Source of the DNA: Coptis chinensis
Taxonomy: Eukaryota > Streptophyta > Magnoliopsida > Ranunculales > Ranunculaceae
DNA: 64,000 nucleotides
Direction of reading: 5' to 3'
Assembly (NCBI GenBank): GCA_015680905.1
Contig: CM027380.1
Span: 31,798,001-31,862,000, forward strand
Shown here piece by piece: positions 1 to 11,882 of the stretch (the stretch's first letter is position 1; each line of letters begins with the position of its first letter). A model generated the notes under the pieces. The model searched no databases and was not told the origin of the DNA. It worked only from the letters and a program-made list of their open reading frames with translations. The translations under genes were made by a program, and so were the position numbers.

Positions 1-205
1 AAGAAATCCAGATCGGTATAGTTACAATTTTTGCAAATATCGAACTGCCACTTTCGTGGAAACCAGTTCGTTTTGTATTAATACTAAAAGGGTGAACTGC
101 TTAGGCGAGCCTGAGAAACCAGTTCTATTATTTAACTATCTCATAGAGAGGTGAACTAACAAAACATCCAACAATTTTCATAACTTACAACGATATGTCC
201 AGCAA

Positions 206-1058
206 TCATCGTCTAGCATTAGTAACCACATGTTTATCAGTCAGAGCAGTGCTGGTAGAAGGGATATTACTCACATCGCATTTTACCACAAGTGCAGCAG
301 TACCCTCAGCTTCACAATCTTGCTTTTCCAGTAGTTCAACGTACATTTCCGCCAGCATAGCATGATCTTCACAAACTTGATCATATTCCCTTTGCGCTTT
401 TCGTGCCACAACTTGACACTACTTGGCGTACTCAGTCACAGAGGCCAACTTTTCACGCAGGTCCATCATCGAACTAACCAGCACAGTTTTCTCCTCCAGC
501 ACGTCCTGATGTTTTTTCCTCAAGGCCTTCATCCTCATCTTATCAGCTTCCCAGGAAGTACGCATCCTAACCAGCTCAGCCGCACCACCATCGACATTAT
601 CAGGACGTTGCACAGCTCACTTCAACTTATCGTAACCCGCCAGAAACTGTAAAAAGAACGACAATGTTAATATTTGTCATTCACGCCACAAAACATCAGT
701 GCAAGTACAAAGCTCACCAAACAACATGCCAAGTCTGTGGTCTTCAGGGTCATCTCCAAAGTTTCATCGTCCAGCTTGGCTTTATCCCCATCTAGCACGA
801 TTCCTTCCAGGAGGCATGTCTCTATAGAGGCCGAATGGAAGCTGCAATCAGAACGCTTGACCATGTGCTTCTTCCCCGTCTTCCTAACGTAGAAGAAGTC
901 GCTACCCACATCACAAGAATGCTAGGACAAACTACCAGCCACAACATTGTGACCTCGCCCTAGGTTGCCATGTTCCTCTCGGTTCAGGTCGCTACCCCCT
1001 CCCCAGTTAGGAGACCTAAACATGATACCTCCAGGTCGCTCGCGACCCTCCACCTTGT
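206..1058 (-). pseudogene. E1 accessory gene copy 1, C-terminal exons (Transposase_28-like family)
   Basis: Two coding blocks read leftwards. Block 909-667 has a charged segment with the core RSDCSFHSA...CLLEG, which matches RSDCSYKSA...CLLEG in the second copy at 13275-13784. Block 613-206 is a Lys/Glu-rich coiled coil with one in-frame TAG near 412. Between 909 and 1058 the frame continues upstream with one TAG and then runs into the solo LTR at 1059. The family is the plant 'putative gypsy type transposon' accessory protein (N-terminal globular domain, C-terminal coiled coil); its biochemical role is unknown to me. It is broken by stops and by two nested insertions, so it is not functional as it stands. 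Confidence 0.6.
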
Positions 1059-2664
1059 TGATAAGTGCTCAAAAAGTGCTATTTAACCCTCAATTATGCC
1101 TCTTGTTTAGCCATCTTAGTGGACTAATAGTGTTTATAAGTTGTGTTTTAAGATTCTACAGGTGAAAAAGAGAGTTTTGTAGAATATTAGAGAAAATGGG
1201 GTAAAACGAAGCAATTCGGAGCATTAAGGGTCACATGAGAGGCCCGTGGACAATCATGGAGAAGGCCAAGGAATTGGAGCTGTTAAAGATGCGACTTGGA
1301 CCTATTTTAAAGTCTATTTGGAAGCCCAAGGCCAAAGGATTCGTTGTATGGACCAAAGCCCGCAAAAGAGGATAGAAGGATAGAGCAGAATAGAGAAAAT
1401 CGGCTTATGCGTCTGGGACGCATGTATCGAGCGTCCGGACGCATTGATGGCGTCTGGGACGCATAAATCGAGTGTCCAGACGCATTGATTAAGTCTGGGA
1501 CGCATGAATCATTAATCTTAGCCAATTCCTTCTCGGTTTTGAAAGGCGAAGTCGACTGGAAGAAGTCTATTTGTATTAGGAAACAAATGACGGTTTGGAA
1601 TGCTTCTAGAGCTCATTGTAACTCCTATAAATAGAGGACCTAAGTGCCTCATGTAATTTGCCAATTCACTTATATTCTTGTCTCCAGAACTTGAGGCAGA
1701 GAGAGATTAATAATAAAAGATCGGTTTTAACTAGCTTAGTCTTAATAAATTAGTCTTTCTAGTCTTATGTTCTTCAACTCTTCTTCTTCTTCTTCTTCCT
1801 TCTTTATGGAAGGCTAATCTTCTCCTTCAAGGGAGAAGATGAAGCCAGTGCTTAAGGTTTAATGATTCTTCTGGTTCATGGTGTTCTTCAATCAGGTTAG
1901 TTCTTTATGTTTGTAGTTATTAGTTCCATTGCCCACACCAGGGGATGGAAGTATAGAATAGGGTTTATGTTTTGCAATATTAATATCATGCTAGTGTTTT
2001 ACTTTTCTTCTAGTAGTATAGTTCTTTAGAGTTAGGGAAGTATTCTTTGTGTTGCCTTAGAAGGGTAGCTCAGTGGAGTGGCTGCCTAGGGGAAGTATTC
2101 TTTGTGTTTGCCTTAAGTGGTGATTTATTGAATGGCCGCCCTATTAGGAAGTACTCCTTGATGTTGCTCTTGGTAATACATTGAATGGCTGCCCGAGCTT
2201 ACATAAAAGGAAAGAAGATATTAATAGCATAAACATAGGAACAACCTTAAGTAGAGTTAATTGTTAACGATGTTTTAGTCTAAGAGGGCATCGGCACTCG
2301 CTCGATTGCCTAATTGTAGTCTACTTGTAAGAACAACCATGAAGTAGAAGGTCATAGATCAAAAGTATTGGTGGATTCTAATCTCTTGAATTCCCTCTCT
2401 TATAAATTCTCCACAGTTTAGTTAGTTTAGCTTAGTTTAGCATTAGAATCTACAATCTCTACAATATTAGTTTTAATCCCTCAAACCCCTTTCCAAATTC
2501 TCCGTCCTTCAAATAATAACATACACGTAAAAGTGGAACGATACCCTACTCATCCTTTACTTATTGAGGGATAATTAGGTTTTGATACGCTTCTATTTGT
2601 TCAATGACCATCATACTTCTACATCATCCATACACATCTACACACACAAAAAGAGGTAGTGTCA
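1059..2664 (+). mobile_element. Solo LTR of family A
   Basis: It matches the two LTRs of the complete element at 2796-11882 along its length: same start TGATAAGTGCTC, same end AGTGTCA, TATA box TATAAATA at 1626-1633. The flanks CTTGT (1054-1058) and CTTGG (2665-2669) are a 5-bp target duplication with one mismatch. No internal sequence follows, so this is the product of LTR-LTR recombination. It sits inside E1 accessory gene copy 1. It is visibly more diverged from the other two LTRs than they are from each other (for example, extra 'GAAGTATTCTTTG' blocks near 2036-2160), so it is an older insertion. Confidence 0.92.
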
Positions 2665-2795
2665 CTTGGCACATTTGTCTTTCTTTGAACTAGAGCCAAC
2701 AATTTTGCGCTTGCCACGGTTCCCATGAGGATGGGGTCTAAACTCCATCTCCTCCATCACAAGGGGAAAGGTTTCCCTCATCCCCTCATCACCAC
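2665..2795 (-). pseudogene. E1 accessory gene copy 1, middle fragment between two insertions
   Basis: This 131-bp island lies between the solo LTR and the complete family-A element. On the minus strand it is open throughout, with a basic segment (HGNRGKRK...SSSKKDK). Its frame continues leftwards across the solo LTR into 1058 and below when one copy of the 5-bp duplication is ignored, reaching the segment SPNWGG that parallels NWGARS in copy 2. This supports both the gene call and the LTR boundaries. The function of the protein is not known. Confidence 0.6.
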
Positions 2796-4466
2796 TGATA
2801 AGTGCTCAAAAAGTGCAATTTAACCCTCAATTATGCCTCTTGTTTAGCCATCTTAGTGGACTAATAGTGTTTGTAAGTTATGTTTTAAGATTCTACAGGT
2901 GAAAAAGAGAGTTTTGTAGAATATTAGAAAAAAGGGGTAAAACAGAGCAATACGGAGCATTAAGGATCACATGGGAAGCCCGTGGACAATCATGGAAAAG
3001 GCCAAAGAATTGAAGCTATTAAAGATGCGACTTGGACCTATTTTAAAGCCTATTTGGAAGCCCAAGGCAAAAGGATTCGTTTCTTGGACCAAAACCCGCA
3101 AAAGAGGAAAGAAAAATAGACCAAAGGTGGAAAAATAGAGTCTCGCGTTTGAGACGCAACTATCGTGCATCCAGACGCGACCCATGCGTTTGGGACACAT
3201 AGATCGAGCGTCCAGACGCATTGATTAAGTCTGGGATGCATGAATAGTGCGTCCAGACGTATGAATCGACACTGTAGCCAATTCCTTCTCAGTTTTGGAG
3301 ATGAAGTTGGACTCTGAAAGAAGTCTATTTGTATTAGGAAACAAATGACAGTTTGGAATGCTTCTAGAACTCATTGTAACCCCTATAAATAGAGGACCTT
3401 AGTACCTCATGTAAAAGGCCAATTCACTTATATTCTTGTCTCCAGAACTTGAGGCAGAGTGATATTAATAATAAAAGATCGGTTTTAACTAGCTGAGTCT
3501 TAATAAATTAGTCTTTCTAGTCTTATGTTCTTCGACTCTTCTTCTTCTTGTTCTTTGTGTTCTTCCTTCTATATGGAAGGCTAATCTTCTCCTTCAAGGG
3601 AGGAGATGAAGCCAATGCTTAAGGTTTAATGATTCTTCTGGTTCATGATGTTCTTCAATCAGGTTAGTTCTTTATGTTTTTAGTTATTAGTTACATTGCC
3701 CACACCAGGGGATGGAAGTATAGATTAAGGTTTTTATTTATTACAATTGAATATCATGCTAGTTTAAGGTTTTATTTATTGCAATTGAATATTTGCTAGT
3801 AACATACTTTTATTTATTGTAATTGAATATAATGCTAGAATAGAGTTTTATTTATTGTAATTGAATATTATACTATTATTCTCTACTTTTCTTCTAATTG
3901 TGTAGTGTTTTAGAGTAAGGGAAGTATTCCTTGTGTTTGCCTTAGATGGTGATTCATTGAATAGCTGCCCAAGCTCACATAAAAGGAAAGAAGATACTAG
4001 TAACATGAACATAGGAACAACCTTAAATAGAGTAAATTGTTTAACAATGTTTCACCCAAAAAGGCATCGACACTCGCTCGATTGCCCGATTGTAGTCTAC
4101 TTGGAGAACAACATGAAGCAAAAAGTCATTGAATCAAAAGCATTGGTGGATTTGAATCTCTTGAATCTATCTCTCTCATATTCTCTCCCTATTTCCAATT
4201 CTTAGCTTTAGTATAAGTTTAGTTAGTTTAGTTTAGTTTAGCATTAAAATCTAAAATCTCTACAACTATAGTTTTTAATCCCTCAAACCCCCTTTCCAGT
4301 CCTGTTCCTTCATATAAACATACACTTAAAAGTGGAACGATACCCTACTCATCCTTTACTTATTGAGGGATAATTAGGTTTTGATACGTTTTTTTTTGTT
4401 TAACGACCATCATCTAACTACATCATCCACATACACCATCTTACACACAAAAAGGAGCGAGTGTCA
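2796..4466 (+). repeat. 5' LTR of element A
   Basis: Begins TGATAAGTGC and ends GAGTGTCA. TATA box TATAAATA lies at 3384-3391. At 3140-3265 it holds a cluster of short CpG-rich inverted repeats built on GCGTC...GACGC. A 90-codon open frame at 3933-4205 recurs in the 3' LTR, but that is expected from LTR identity and I do not call it a gene. Confidence 0.93.
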
Positions 4467-4468
4467 AA

Positions 4469-4482
4469 TGGCGTTGCTGCCG
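4469..4482 (+). promoter_or_regulatory. Primer binding site of element A (tRNA-Asp type, degenerate)
   Basis: TGGCGTTGCTGCCG starts two bases after the 5' LTR. It differs at three of 14 positions from TGGCGCCGTTGCCG, the tRNA-Asp-complementary site common in plant Athila and Tat elements. Confidence 0.65.
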
Positions 4483-5159
4483 TTTTAAGTTGTTTATGTT
4501 TAACATTTTCTTTCAAGATTAGAAGTTTGGATCTTTAGGTAATTTTAGCCACATCATCCATCCTTTTGAGAAAGAGAGAAGCTTGAAGGACATCTCGAAG
4601 ACAAGATCTACCATCCAGGTTAGTCGAATCTTCATTCTTTTTATTTCATTCTTAGTTTAGTTGTATCATAATTAGTTTAGTTTTATTACTTTCTAGTATA
4701 ATTGCATTTAGGATCTTTTCAACAATTGAAGCTGTAAGCCAACACAGCGAAAAATCAAACTCTAGTGTTTCTTGTCTGAATCTTGACAAACAGACTATCG
4801 TCTGTGGGACATGGTACTTAAGCAATCCAAGTGATTCACCATAACCCTAGAAGAGACAGCTTTAGACAACGGGCTAGATACTAGCTGCAAAGCCCAACCC
4901 AGTTGAAGGAAAGTAGTTTTGCATATTAGTATAATTTAGAATAGTTACATATTAGTTTAATTGCATTCAAGCATAGATAGGATAGTTTTTCGTCATTTTA
5001 AGATAGCATTTTCTAGTGTATGCCCGTCGTCCATATCATCGTCGGTAAGAACACAACAATGGACAAGGTTTAACAACCTACTCACAAGAATACTAGATGA
5101 GATTGAAACAATAGCCCGCAAAGCAATGATGGAGGTGTTATGAATCCAAATAATTCAAG

Positions 5160-6520
5160 CTATCCCACCCATGCAAGCACAACAGGAGGAAGAAGTTGGC
5201 GATTTCTATTCGCCAATCATTGGAGACCCACCCGGTATTGTTTTTCGTAAAGCGCGAAGCTAACTAGTTTGAGCTTAGAGCATCAGTAATCTCTATGCTT
5301 CCAAAGTTCAACGGTTTAGACAATGTTCAGCCTTATGTTCACATGAACAAATTTCTATCAGTCCTCAGAACTTTCAAGAACCAGAATATCAGGGATGAGA
5401 GTATCAAAATCATTCTGTTCCCACTCTCACTCAAAGGTAAAGCATCTGAATGGTTAACTGCACAGCCGATCAATTCAATAGACAACTGGGAGAAGTTGAG
5501 AACAAAGTTTATGAACAAGTTCTACCCACCCCAGAAGATAGATGCCAAGCAGCAAGCCATCATCAATTTCAAAAGGAAGGTGATTGAAGAATATCATCAA
5601 AGCTGGGAGAAATTCAATAATCTGCTAGTCTCATGTCCACATCATGGATACGACAAGAGCACACTAGCTCCTTTTTTCTATCGAGGACTCTCGATGATGA
5701 ACAAGCAGATGATACAGTCAATGCACAAAGGCAAATTTACATCAATGGATGGAGAGGAAGCTTACAACTTTCTCGAGAATTTAGCTGAAGAAACACAACA
5801 ATGGACTACTAGCAACGAGGATGTCGCTAGCATGGAGGGGGAGCCAAAGCAATTTGGCTACCAAGCACATGAACAAGCGGATCAAGAACCGAAGTCTCAC
5901 ATTGGCCGGCTGGCCCAAAGATTGAAACTCGAGTAAGAAATTTAATCGGGTTCTCTATGAATCCCTCCAAGTTCAACAAGTCTCAAGCTAAATCTCTCCC
6001 AGTCATGCAAGCTAGCCAATACTGCGAAGTCTGTTCGGACACTTCTCATGCAACCCTAGAATGTCCTGTTTACTATCAACATGCATCAGTTGGATAGTAC
6101 AATATTAACTCATTTCAGAGGCCCAACCAAGGTGGTAATAACTTTCAAGGCAATTATTGGAGACAGAACGATGGACCCCCAGGTTCACAAGATCAAAGTT
6201 ATATTCCACAGACAAGTCAAGTTTCACAGTTGGTCCCTCAACAACAATTATACTCTCAACAAAATTCCAATACAAGTGGAGAGTTAGTGCCTGATCCTAG
6301 GAGAAATTATGCCACACCTGCCAACCTGGAGAATGCAATTACTTTGCTATCACAGAAAAATCAGAAGTTTGAAAGTGTTCTAGAGCTTCTTGTATAGTCT
6401 CAGCTCAATCTCCAGCAATCTCAGGCAAGTTAATGTTCTAGAATGGAGTCTCTAGAGGCTAAGGTCGACCAACTCACCTTTTGCTTTTGTCTCAGAAGAC
6501 ACAAGCCACTTAACCTAGCT
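5160..6520 (+). pseudogene. gag remnant of element A
   Basis: Capsid-type protein that would package the element RNA. The main open stretch (5295-5936) carries the Retrotrans_gag pattern: LFPLSLKGKASEWL, then W..L...F..KFYPP, then an aromatic-rich helix region ending GLS. Upstream the same frame reads FELRASV with a TAG in place of a sense codon just before it, and the part before that (5163-5265) is shifted by one frame. Downstream, in another frame (from 5957), is a CCHC zinc knuckle, CEVCSDTSHATLEC, followed by a Gln/Asn-rich tail with stops. At least two frameshifts and several stops make this a pseudogene. It lies between the PBS and the protease, as expected. Confidence 0.85.
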
Positions 6521-6522
6521 TA

Positions 6523-7514
6523 TTGGAACCAATATTGAAGAGTGAAGATGTATGCCACATTAGGACAACTTCTAGTACTGATCAACTCCATGATCATGTC
6601 AACTCAGTTACTACTCTCAGATCAGGATTGAAGATAGACAACAAGGTTGACTTACCATCTCATAATGACATTGCTACAGAGCAATCGGTCAAGATTTCAA
6701 ATGAAGTTCGAAAGGAAGTGGGGGAAATCCTTTCCACTCCTAATTGTCAAGATGAACAAGACAAGATATGCAAGAATGCCAAAGAGAATGAAGAGCAAAC
6801 ACATGCTGATGAGTTTGTACCAAAGGCACATTTTCCTATGTTTTTTGCTCAAAGCAAAAAGGACAAGCAATTTTTAGAGATGAAGGAGGCATTTGAGAAA
6901 GATAACATCAATATCCCCTTTCTCAAAGCAATCAAGCAGTTGCCATCATATGCCAAATTCTTGAAGGATGCATGCAACATAAAGAGAAGTACTCATGTTC
7001 CAAAGCGTTTCTTTCTTTGGACAAACAACATCTATTATCCATGACAAGAAACTCGGTCAAGCTCAAAGATCTAGGAAGTCCTACAATATCATGCAAGATA
7101 GGAGAAAAATTCACGGGTAATGCTCTTTTAGACCTTGGTGCTAGTGTTAATCTCTTGCCATATCATGTGTACCAAGCGTTGGGCCTAGAGAACCTAAAGC
7201 CTACAAAAGTCAAATTGAAGTTAGCTGACCATTCTACCAAGATTCCCAGAGGCATAGTTGAGGATGTTCTTGTTCAAGTAGCCGATTTATACTATCCAGT
7301 GGATTTCATTGTGATAGACACCCAGGAAGCCTTTGATAAAATTCCAATTATTCTAGGCCGACCTTTCCTCGCTACCACAAAAGCTTTGATAAATTGTCAC
7401 AACGGTGAAATGAAGATCAACTTTGGTAAGATGTCCATGGACATAAATATCTTTCACCTGTTGCATAAGGATTGTGATGAAGCCGAAGGTGGAGAGGTGT
7501 ACTTGATAGCATGA
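6523..7514 (+). pseudogene. gag tail and aspartic protease remnant of element A
   Basis: The first frame (6523-7044) gives the gag-protease linker ending INIPFLKAIKQLPSYAKFL, a conserved Athila/Tat segment. A frameshift near 6990-7020 leads into the second frame (6972-7514), which holds the retropepsin with catalytic DLGAS, then NLLPY, LADHS..IPRG, and the flap/C-terminal part ILGRPFLAT. The protease would mature the Gag-Pol polyprotein. In an autonomous relative RT would follow directly; here the reading frame stops at 7514 and no RT motif follows. Confidence 0.87.
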
Positions 7515-7647
7515 TACAAGAATTCGTCCCATTCGAAGATACAATTGAAAGTGCTCAATCTATAAAAAAAACTATGATGAACCTAAAAACCACACCACAG
7601 AGGCGTTGCTACTCATGTTTTTAGAATCTCTATAGAAAATTCAGGAT

Positions 7648-8217
7648 TTGAGTGAGCATAATGGAAAATTGACAGAGAGAGTATCATACCTTGAGAAGAT
7701 GAACTCTATATTTAAGGATGAACAACATACTTCTGCCCAGAAAAATCAGTTACTAGAGAATCAGCTTAAAGAAGTTTTGGAAAAACAACAGAATCTAGAA
7801 ACTGAAATGAGTCTTCTAAAGCAGAAAGTGGACCATATTGATAAGAAGCATTGCACTGTTGAAGCCTCTTCTACACCATCATTGTCTGAACGAGAGAAGT
7901 ATGTGAAACAATCTACCAACCACCTTGAGCACAGTCAGCAAGACATCTATTATCAGTGCTGTGGTGGTAAAGGGCACATCAGATATTATTGTCCTATTAG
8001 AAAGAAAGATTTTCGTCAATCTTCTACACAGAGGAACCACAAGGCCTATCACAAAATCATCAGACCTGAAATAGTTCAAGGTAGAGAAGCAACTTCACCA
8101 TCAATCTTTCCGACATATCAAGGAGTATTTTCGATAACACACATGGTGAGACCTCCTCGTCCTCCAAACATTCGTCAGATTTGGGTAAGAAAATCTGATC
8201 TCCTCACTCCAAATTGA
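7648..8217 (+). pseudogene. Copia-like nucleocapsid fragment inside element A
   Basis: A 189-codon open frame with a coiled coil (about residues 10-75, Gln/Glu/Lys-rich) followed by a zinc knuckle, YQCCGGKGHIRYYC. Its first Cys position is Tyr (TAT where TGT is expected). Near the end, IWVRKSDL resembles the segment that precedes protease in Ty1/copia Gag-Pol. The frame stops there, so only a Gag C-terminal piece is present. A gypsy element would not normally carry a second knuckle after its protease, so this is probably a captured or inserted Copia fragment. It is open apart from the lost Cys. What it does for element A, if anything, is unknown. Confidence 0.6.
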
Positions 8218-10191
8218 TAATGCATGATATACTAGTCTTGAGGATCTGACTATAAAGGACACAAAAGTCTTGAGAATCTGACTTTAAAAGACTCACATTA
8301 CGTCTTGGGGATCTGACGTAAAAAGACCTAAAAATTTGTTTCTTGAACTAATTCTGATATTCGGCATCAATGGTAATATCCTACCTTTTTTTTCATCCAT
8401 TTCATTTACTTCTTTATACATTAAGGTCAATGCATGCATAAGTAGGGGGAGGGTGTACTTGAGAAGTACTTGAGAAATGAATTTCAAAAATTAGTTTTCA
8501 AAAACAAAAATATTTTTGTTTCTATATTAGTAGCATGAATTTTAATGATGAGTCTTGGATATATATTATATACTGCTTAGTTTTGAGTTTGATAGATAGT
8601 TGATATTATTGATTTCATTACCGCTTAGACTATTTATTATGCTTGGACATAGTTCTTGTTGATAGAATTCTTTATCAAGGCACCACCATAATACTTTATC
8701 AGTTTTGTATACTTTTGCTAGAAGAGAGATTTAAACCCCTAGTAAACTGGAAGTAGAATTTTTAGACTTAGCCCGTGAGACTTGAGATTTATACCCATTC
8801 TTTGGAGAGTTCTTACAAAAAATTCGAGTCTTAGTGACTCAACATCTTTTAGTTCTTTATATCGTTGTAATATAGTCTCATTATTCGTTGATTTGGTTAA
8901 TCATGAAGTGACATCAACTGGGGAGATAGCCATTAGGTCTTGTAGTCTATTCGAAACAGAGTATCATACTGATAAGTCAAGTAGTGAACCCATTCAGCCT
9001 TTATCCCACCTAGTAGGACCATCATATTAAACCCTTTTGAGCCTTACAATAAGCCATTTTCTTCCAAAACCCTTTATCCTTTACCCAACTCCAGACAAGG
9101 AGTATAGCCAAAATCTTTATCAGCCATACCCATATGTTTCTGAGAATACGAGGGGCACAAGGAGGAAGAAAGACCATAAAAGAAAGATTACAAGGAAATA
9201 TCAGAGAGATACAATGAAGACCATCATTTTGTTCAAAGTGAAAGAAGCTAGTGGAAAACAAGCATATCCAGTACTAATCAAGGATATACCACTGAGAAAA
9301 AAAAAAAAAAAATTGAATAGAATGGATGGAAAAGCTAAGGCAAAAGAAGAATTTTCTCTGCAATACAGAATTTGAAGAAATCTTCCAAAGAAAGAAGCAA
9401 AACCTTTAGTGTTTTTCAGAAACAACATTTGAATCCTTTTTACCTTTCCTTCATAAACCAATACCCAAGCCAAGTTACAACCCATGACTTATCACTAAAG
9501 TATGGTACGAAGTCTAGAATAGGTGAGAGGATGCTAAAGTGAAGGACCCGACACTTCATATGTGATTGACATTCTTTCCATGAGACTAATTTCATCCAGA
9601 AGTCCGTTTTTCAAGGTAGTATGTGGGATGTTCGTATTCATTATTATTTTCCCCACATACATGAGGTAAAATAGTAGATCATCTTCTGAGAGATTCTTTT
9701 ATGAGAGTATGACCGGTGAGGATTGAAAGTCCAGATTAACTGTCTAAAGGTAAACTAGAGATTCCGTTTCTTGGATAGGAGAGTATAGGAAATTGACTAA
9801 GTACACACATAAGCCTTGATTGAGAATTTTGTCAATTTTTACTATCTCCCATCATAATCTATGAGTCTTTGCAGCGATATAGTTAGCAATAGAGACTGTC
9901 TATTGGGGTAAGCACTATGTGGGTAAGGAATTTCCCTCTCTGAAAAATACTATCATTCTTGAACATACTATTGATTGATTTTGTGGGTATATCACCTAAA
10001 AACCCTCACGAAACTATAACTCGTCCTTTTTAGGGAACTTAAAGGTTTAAAGCCTTGTTGCATATGGTAAATGCAATCGCGATGCCTGCAAAAGTGAGTT
10101 AGGATTTTATTTTTTAGGATGTAATTTTGATCACTTATCTATTTTTTTATCTTATTTTCTAAGAGACTAGCAAAAGGCTAGTTGGGAGTTG
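8218..10191 (+). other. 3' untranslated region of element A
   Basis: No gene is seen. It starts with three near-copies of a GTCTTGRGRATCTGAC motif (8236-8325). A purine-rich AAGTAGGGGGAGGG lies at about 8441-8454. The last 200 bp contain a block (10003-10080) that is clearly related, in reverse orientation, to 42931-43012 next to the B element LTR. The 3' LTR is preceded by GTTGGGAGTTG, a weak PPT. A short A run lies at 9297-9311. Confidence 0.6.
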
Positions 10192-11882
10192 TGATAAGTG
10201 CTCAAAAAGTGCAATTTAACCCTCAATTATGCCTCTTGTATAGCCATCTTAGTAGACTAATAGTGTTTGTAAGTTATGTTTTAAGATTCTAAGGTGAAAA
10301 AGAGAGTTTTGTAGAATATTAGAGAAAAAGGGGTAAAACAGAGCAATACGGAGCATTAAGGATCACATGGGAAGCCCGTGGACAATCATGGAAGAGGCCA
10401 AGGAATTAAAGCTATTAAAGATGCGACTTGGACCTATTTTAAAGCCTATTTGGAAGCCCAAGGCAAAAGGATTCGTTTTTTGGATCAAAACCCGCAAAAG
10501 AGGAAAGAAAAATAGACCAAAGGTGGAAAAATAGAGTCTCGCGTTTGAGACGCGACTATCGTGCATCCAGACGCGACTATCGTGCGTCCAGCCGCGACCC
10601 ATGCGTTTGGGACGCATAGATCGAGCGTCCAGACGCATTGATTAAGTCTGGGACGCATGAATAGTGCATCCAGACGCATGAATCGACACTGTAGCCAATT
10701 CCTTCTCAGTTTTGGAGATGAAGTTGGACTCTGAAAGAAGTCTATTTGTATTAGGAAATAAATGACGATTTGGAATGCTTCTAGAGCTCATTGTAACCCC
10801 TATAAATAGAGGACCTGAGTGCCTCATGTAAAAGGCCAATTCACTTATATTCTTGTCTCCAGAACTTGAGGCAGAGAGAGATTAATAATAAAAGATCGAT
10901 TTTAACTAGTTGAGCCTTAATAAATTAGTCTTTCTAGTCTTATGTTCTTCGACTCTTCTTCTTCTCATTCTTCGTGTTCTTCCTTCTATATGGAAGGCTA
11001 ATATTCTCCTTCAAGGGAGGAGATAAAGCTAATGCTTAAGGTTTAATGATTCTTCTGGTTCATGATGTTCTTCAATCAGGTTAGTTCTTTATGTTTTTAG
11101 TTATTAGTTACATTGCCCACACCAGGGGATGGAAGTATAGATTAAGGTTTTTATTTATTACAATTGAATATCATGCTAGTTTAAGGTTTTATTTATTGCA
11201 ATTGAATATTTGCTAGTAACATGCTTTTATTTATTGCAATTGAATATAATGCTAGAATAGAGTTTTATTTATTGTAATTAAATATTATACTATTATTCTC
11301 TACTTTTCTTCTAATTGTGTAGTGTTTTAGAGTAAGGGAAGTATTCCTTGTGTTTGCCTTAGATGGTGATTCATTGAATAGCTGCCCAAGCTCACATAAA
11401 AGGAAAGAAGATACTAGTAACATGAACATAGGAACAACCTTAAGTAGAGTTAATTGTTTAACGATGTTTCACCCAAAAAGGCATCGGCACTCGCTCGATT
11501 GCCCGATTGTAGTATACTTGGAGAACAACATGAAGCAAAAAGTCATTGAATCAAAAGCATTGGTGGATTTGAATCTCTTGAATATATCTCTCTCATATTC
11601 TCTCCCTATTTCCAATTCTTAGCTTTAGTATAAGTTTAGTTAGTTTAGTTTAGTTTAGCATTAAAATCTAAAATCTCTATAATTATAGTTTTTAATCCCT
11701 CAAACCCCCTTTCCAGTCCTGTCCTTCATATAAACATACACTTAAAAGTGGAACGATACGCTACTCATCCTTTACTTATTGAGGGATAATTAGGTTTTGA
11801 TACGCTTCTTTTTGTTCAACGACCATCATCTATCTACATCATCCACATACACCATCTTACACACAAAAAGGAGCGAGTGTCA
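10192..11882 (+). repeat. 3' LTR of element A
   Basis: Near-identical partner of 2796-4466. TATA box at 10801-10808. Relative to the 5' LTR it has one extra 21-bp CpG-rich unit (GACTATCGTGCGTCCAGCCGC) near 10570, so the array has changed copy number since insertion. Confidence 0.93.

Larger units (their letters stand above)
2796..11882 (+). mobile_element. Element A: complete non-autonomous Tat/Athila-like LTR retrotransposon
   Basis: Two LTRs (2796-4466 and 10192-11882) flank a 5.7-kb interior, and a perfect 5-bp TSD ACCAC lies at 2791-2795 and 11883-11887. The interior has a tRNA-Asp-like primer site, a gag remnant, a DLGAS protease remnant, a Copia-like nucleocapsid fragment and a long 3' untranslated region. 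No reverse transcriptase, RNase H or integrase motif was seen, so mobility would have depended on a related autonomous element. The two LTRs differ by few substitutions and by one 21-bp unit, which indicates a fairly recent insertion. It is nested in E1. Confidence 0.93.

Noticed and set aside
3933-4205. 90-codon open frame in the 5' LTR of element A, repeated at 11350-11622
   Set aside because: Conservation is explained by LTR identity. The third LTR copy (1059-2664) breaks it, and no domain is recognisable.
8441-8454. PPT of a separate Copia element at AAGTAGGGGGAGGG
   Set aside because: Purine-rich and suggestive after the Copia-like frame, but no LTR pair or TSD around it was found, so it is noted only in the UTR entry.
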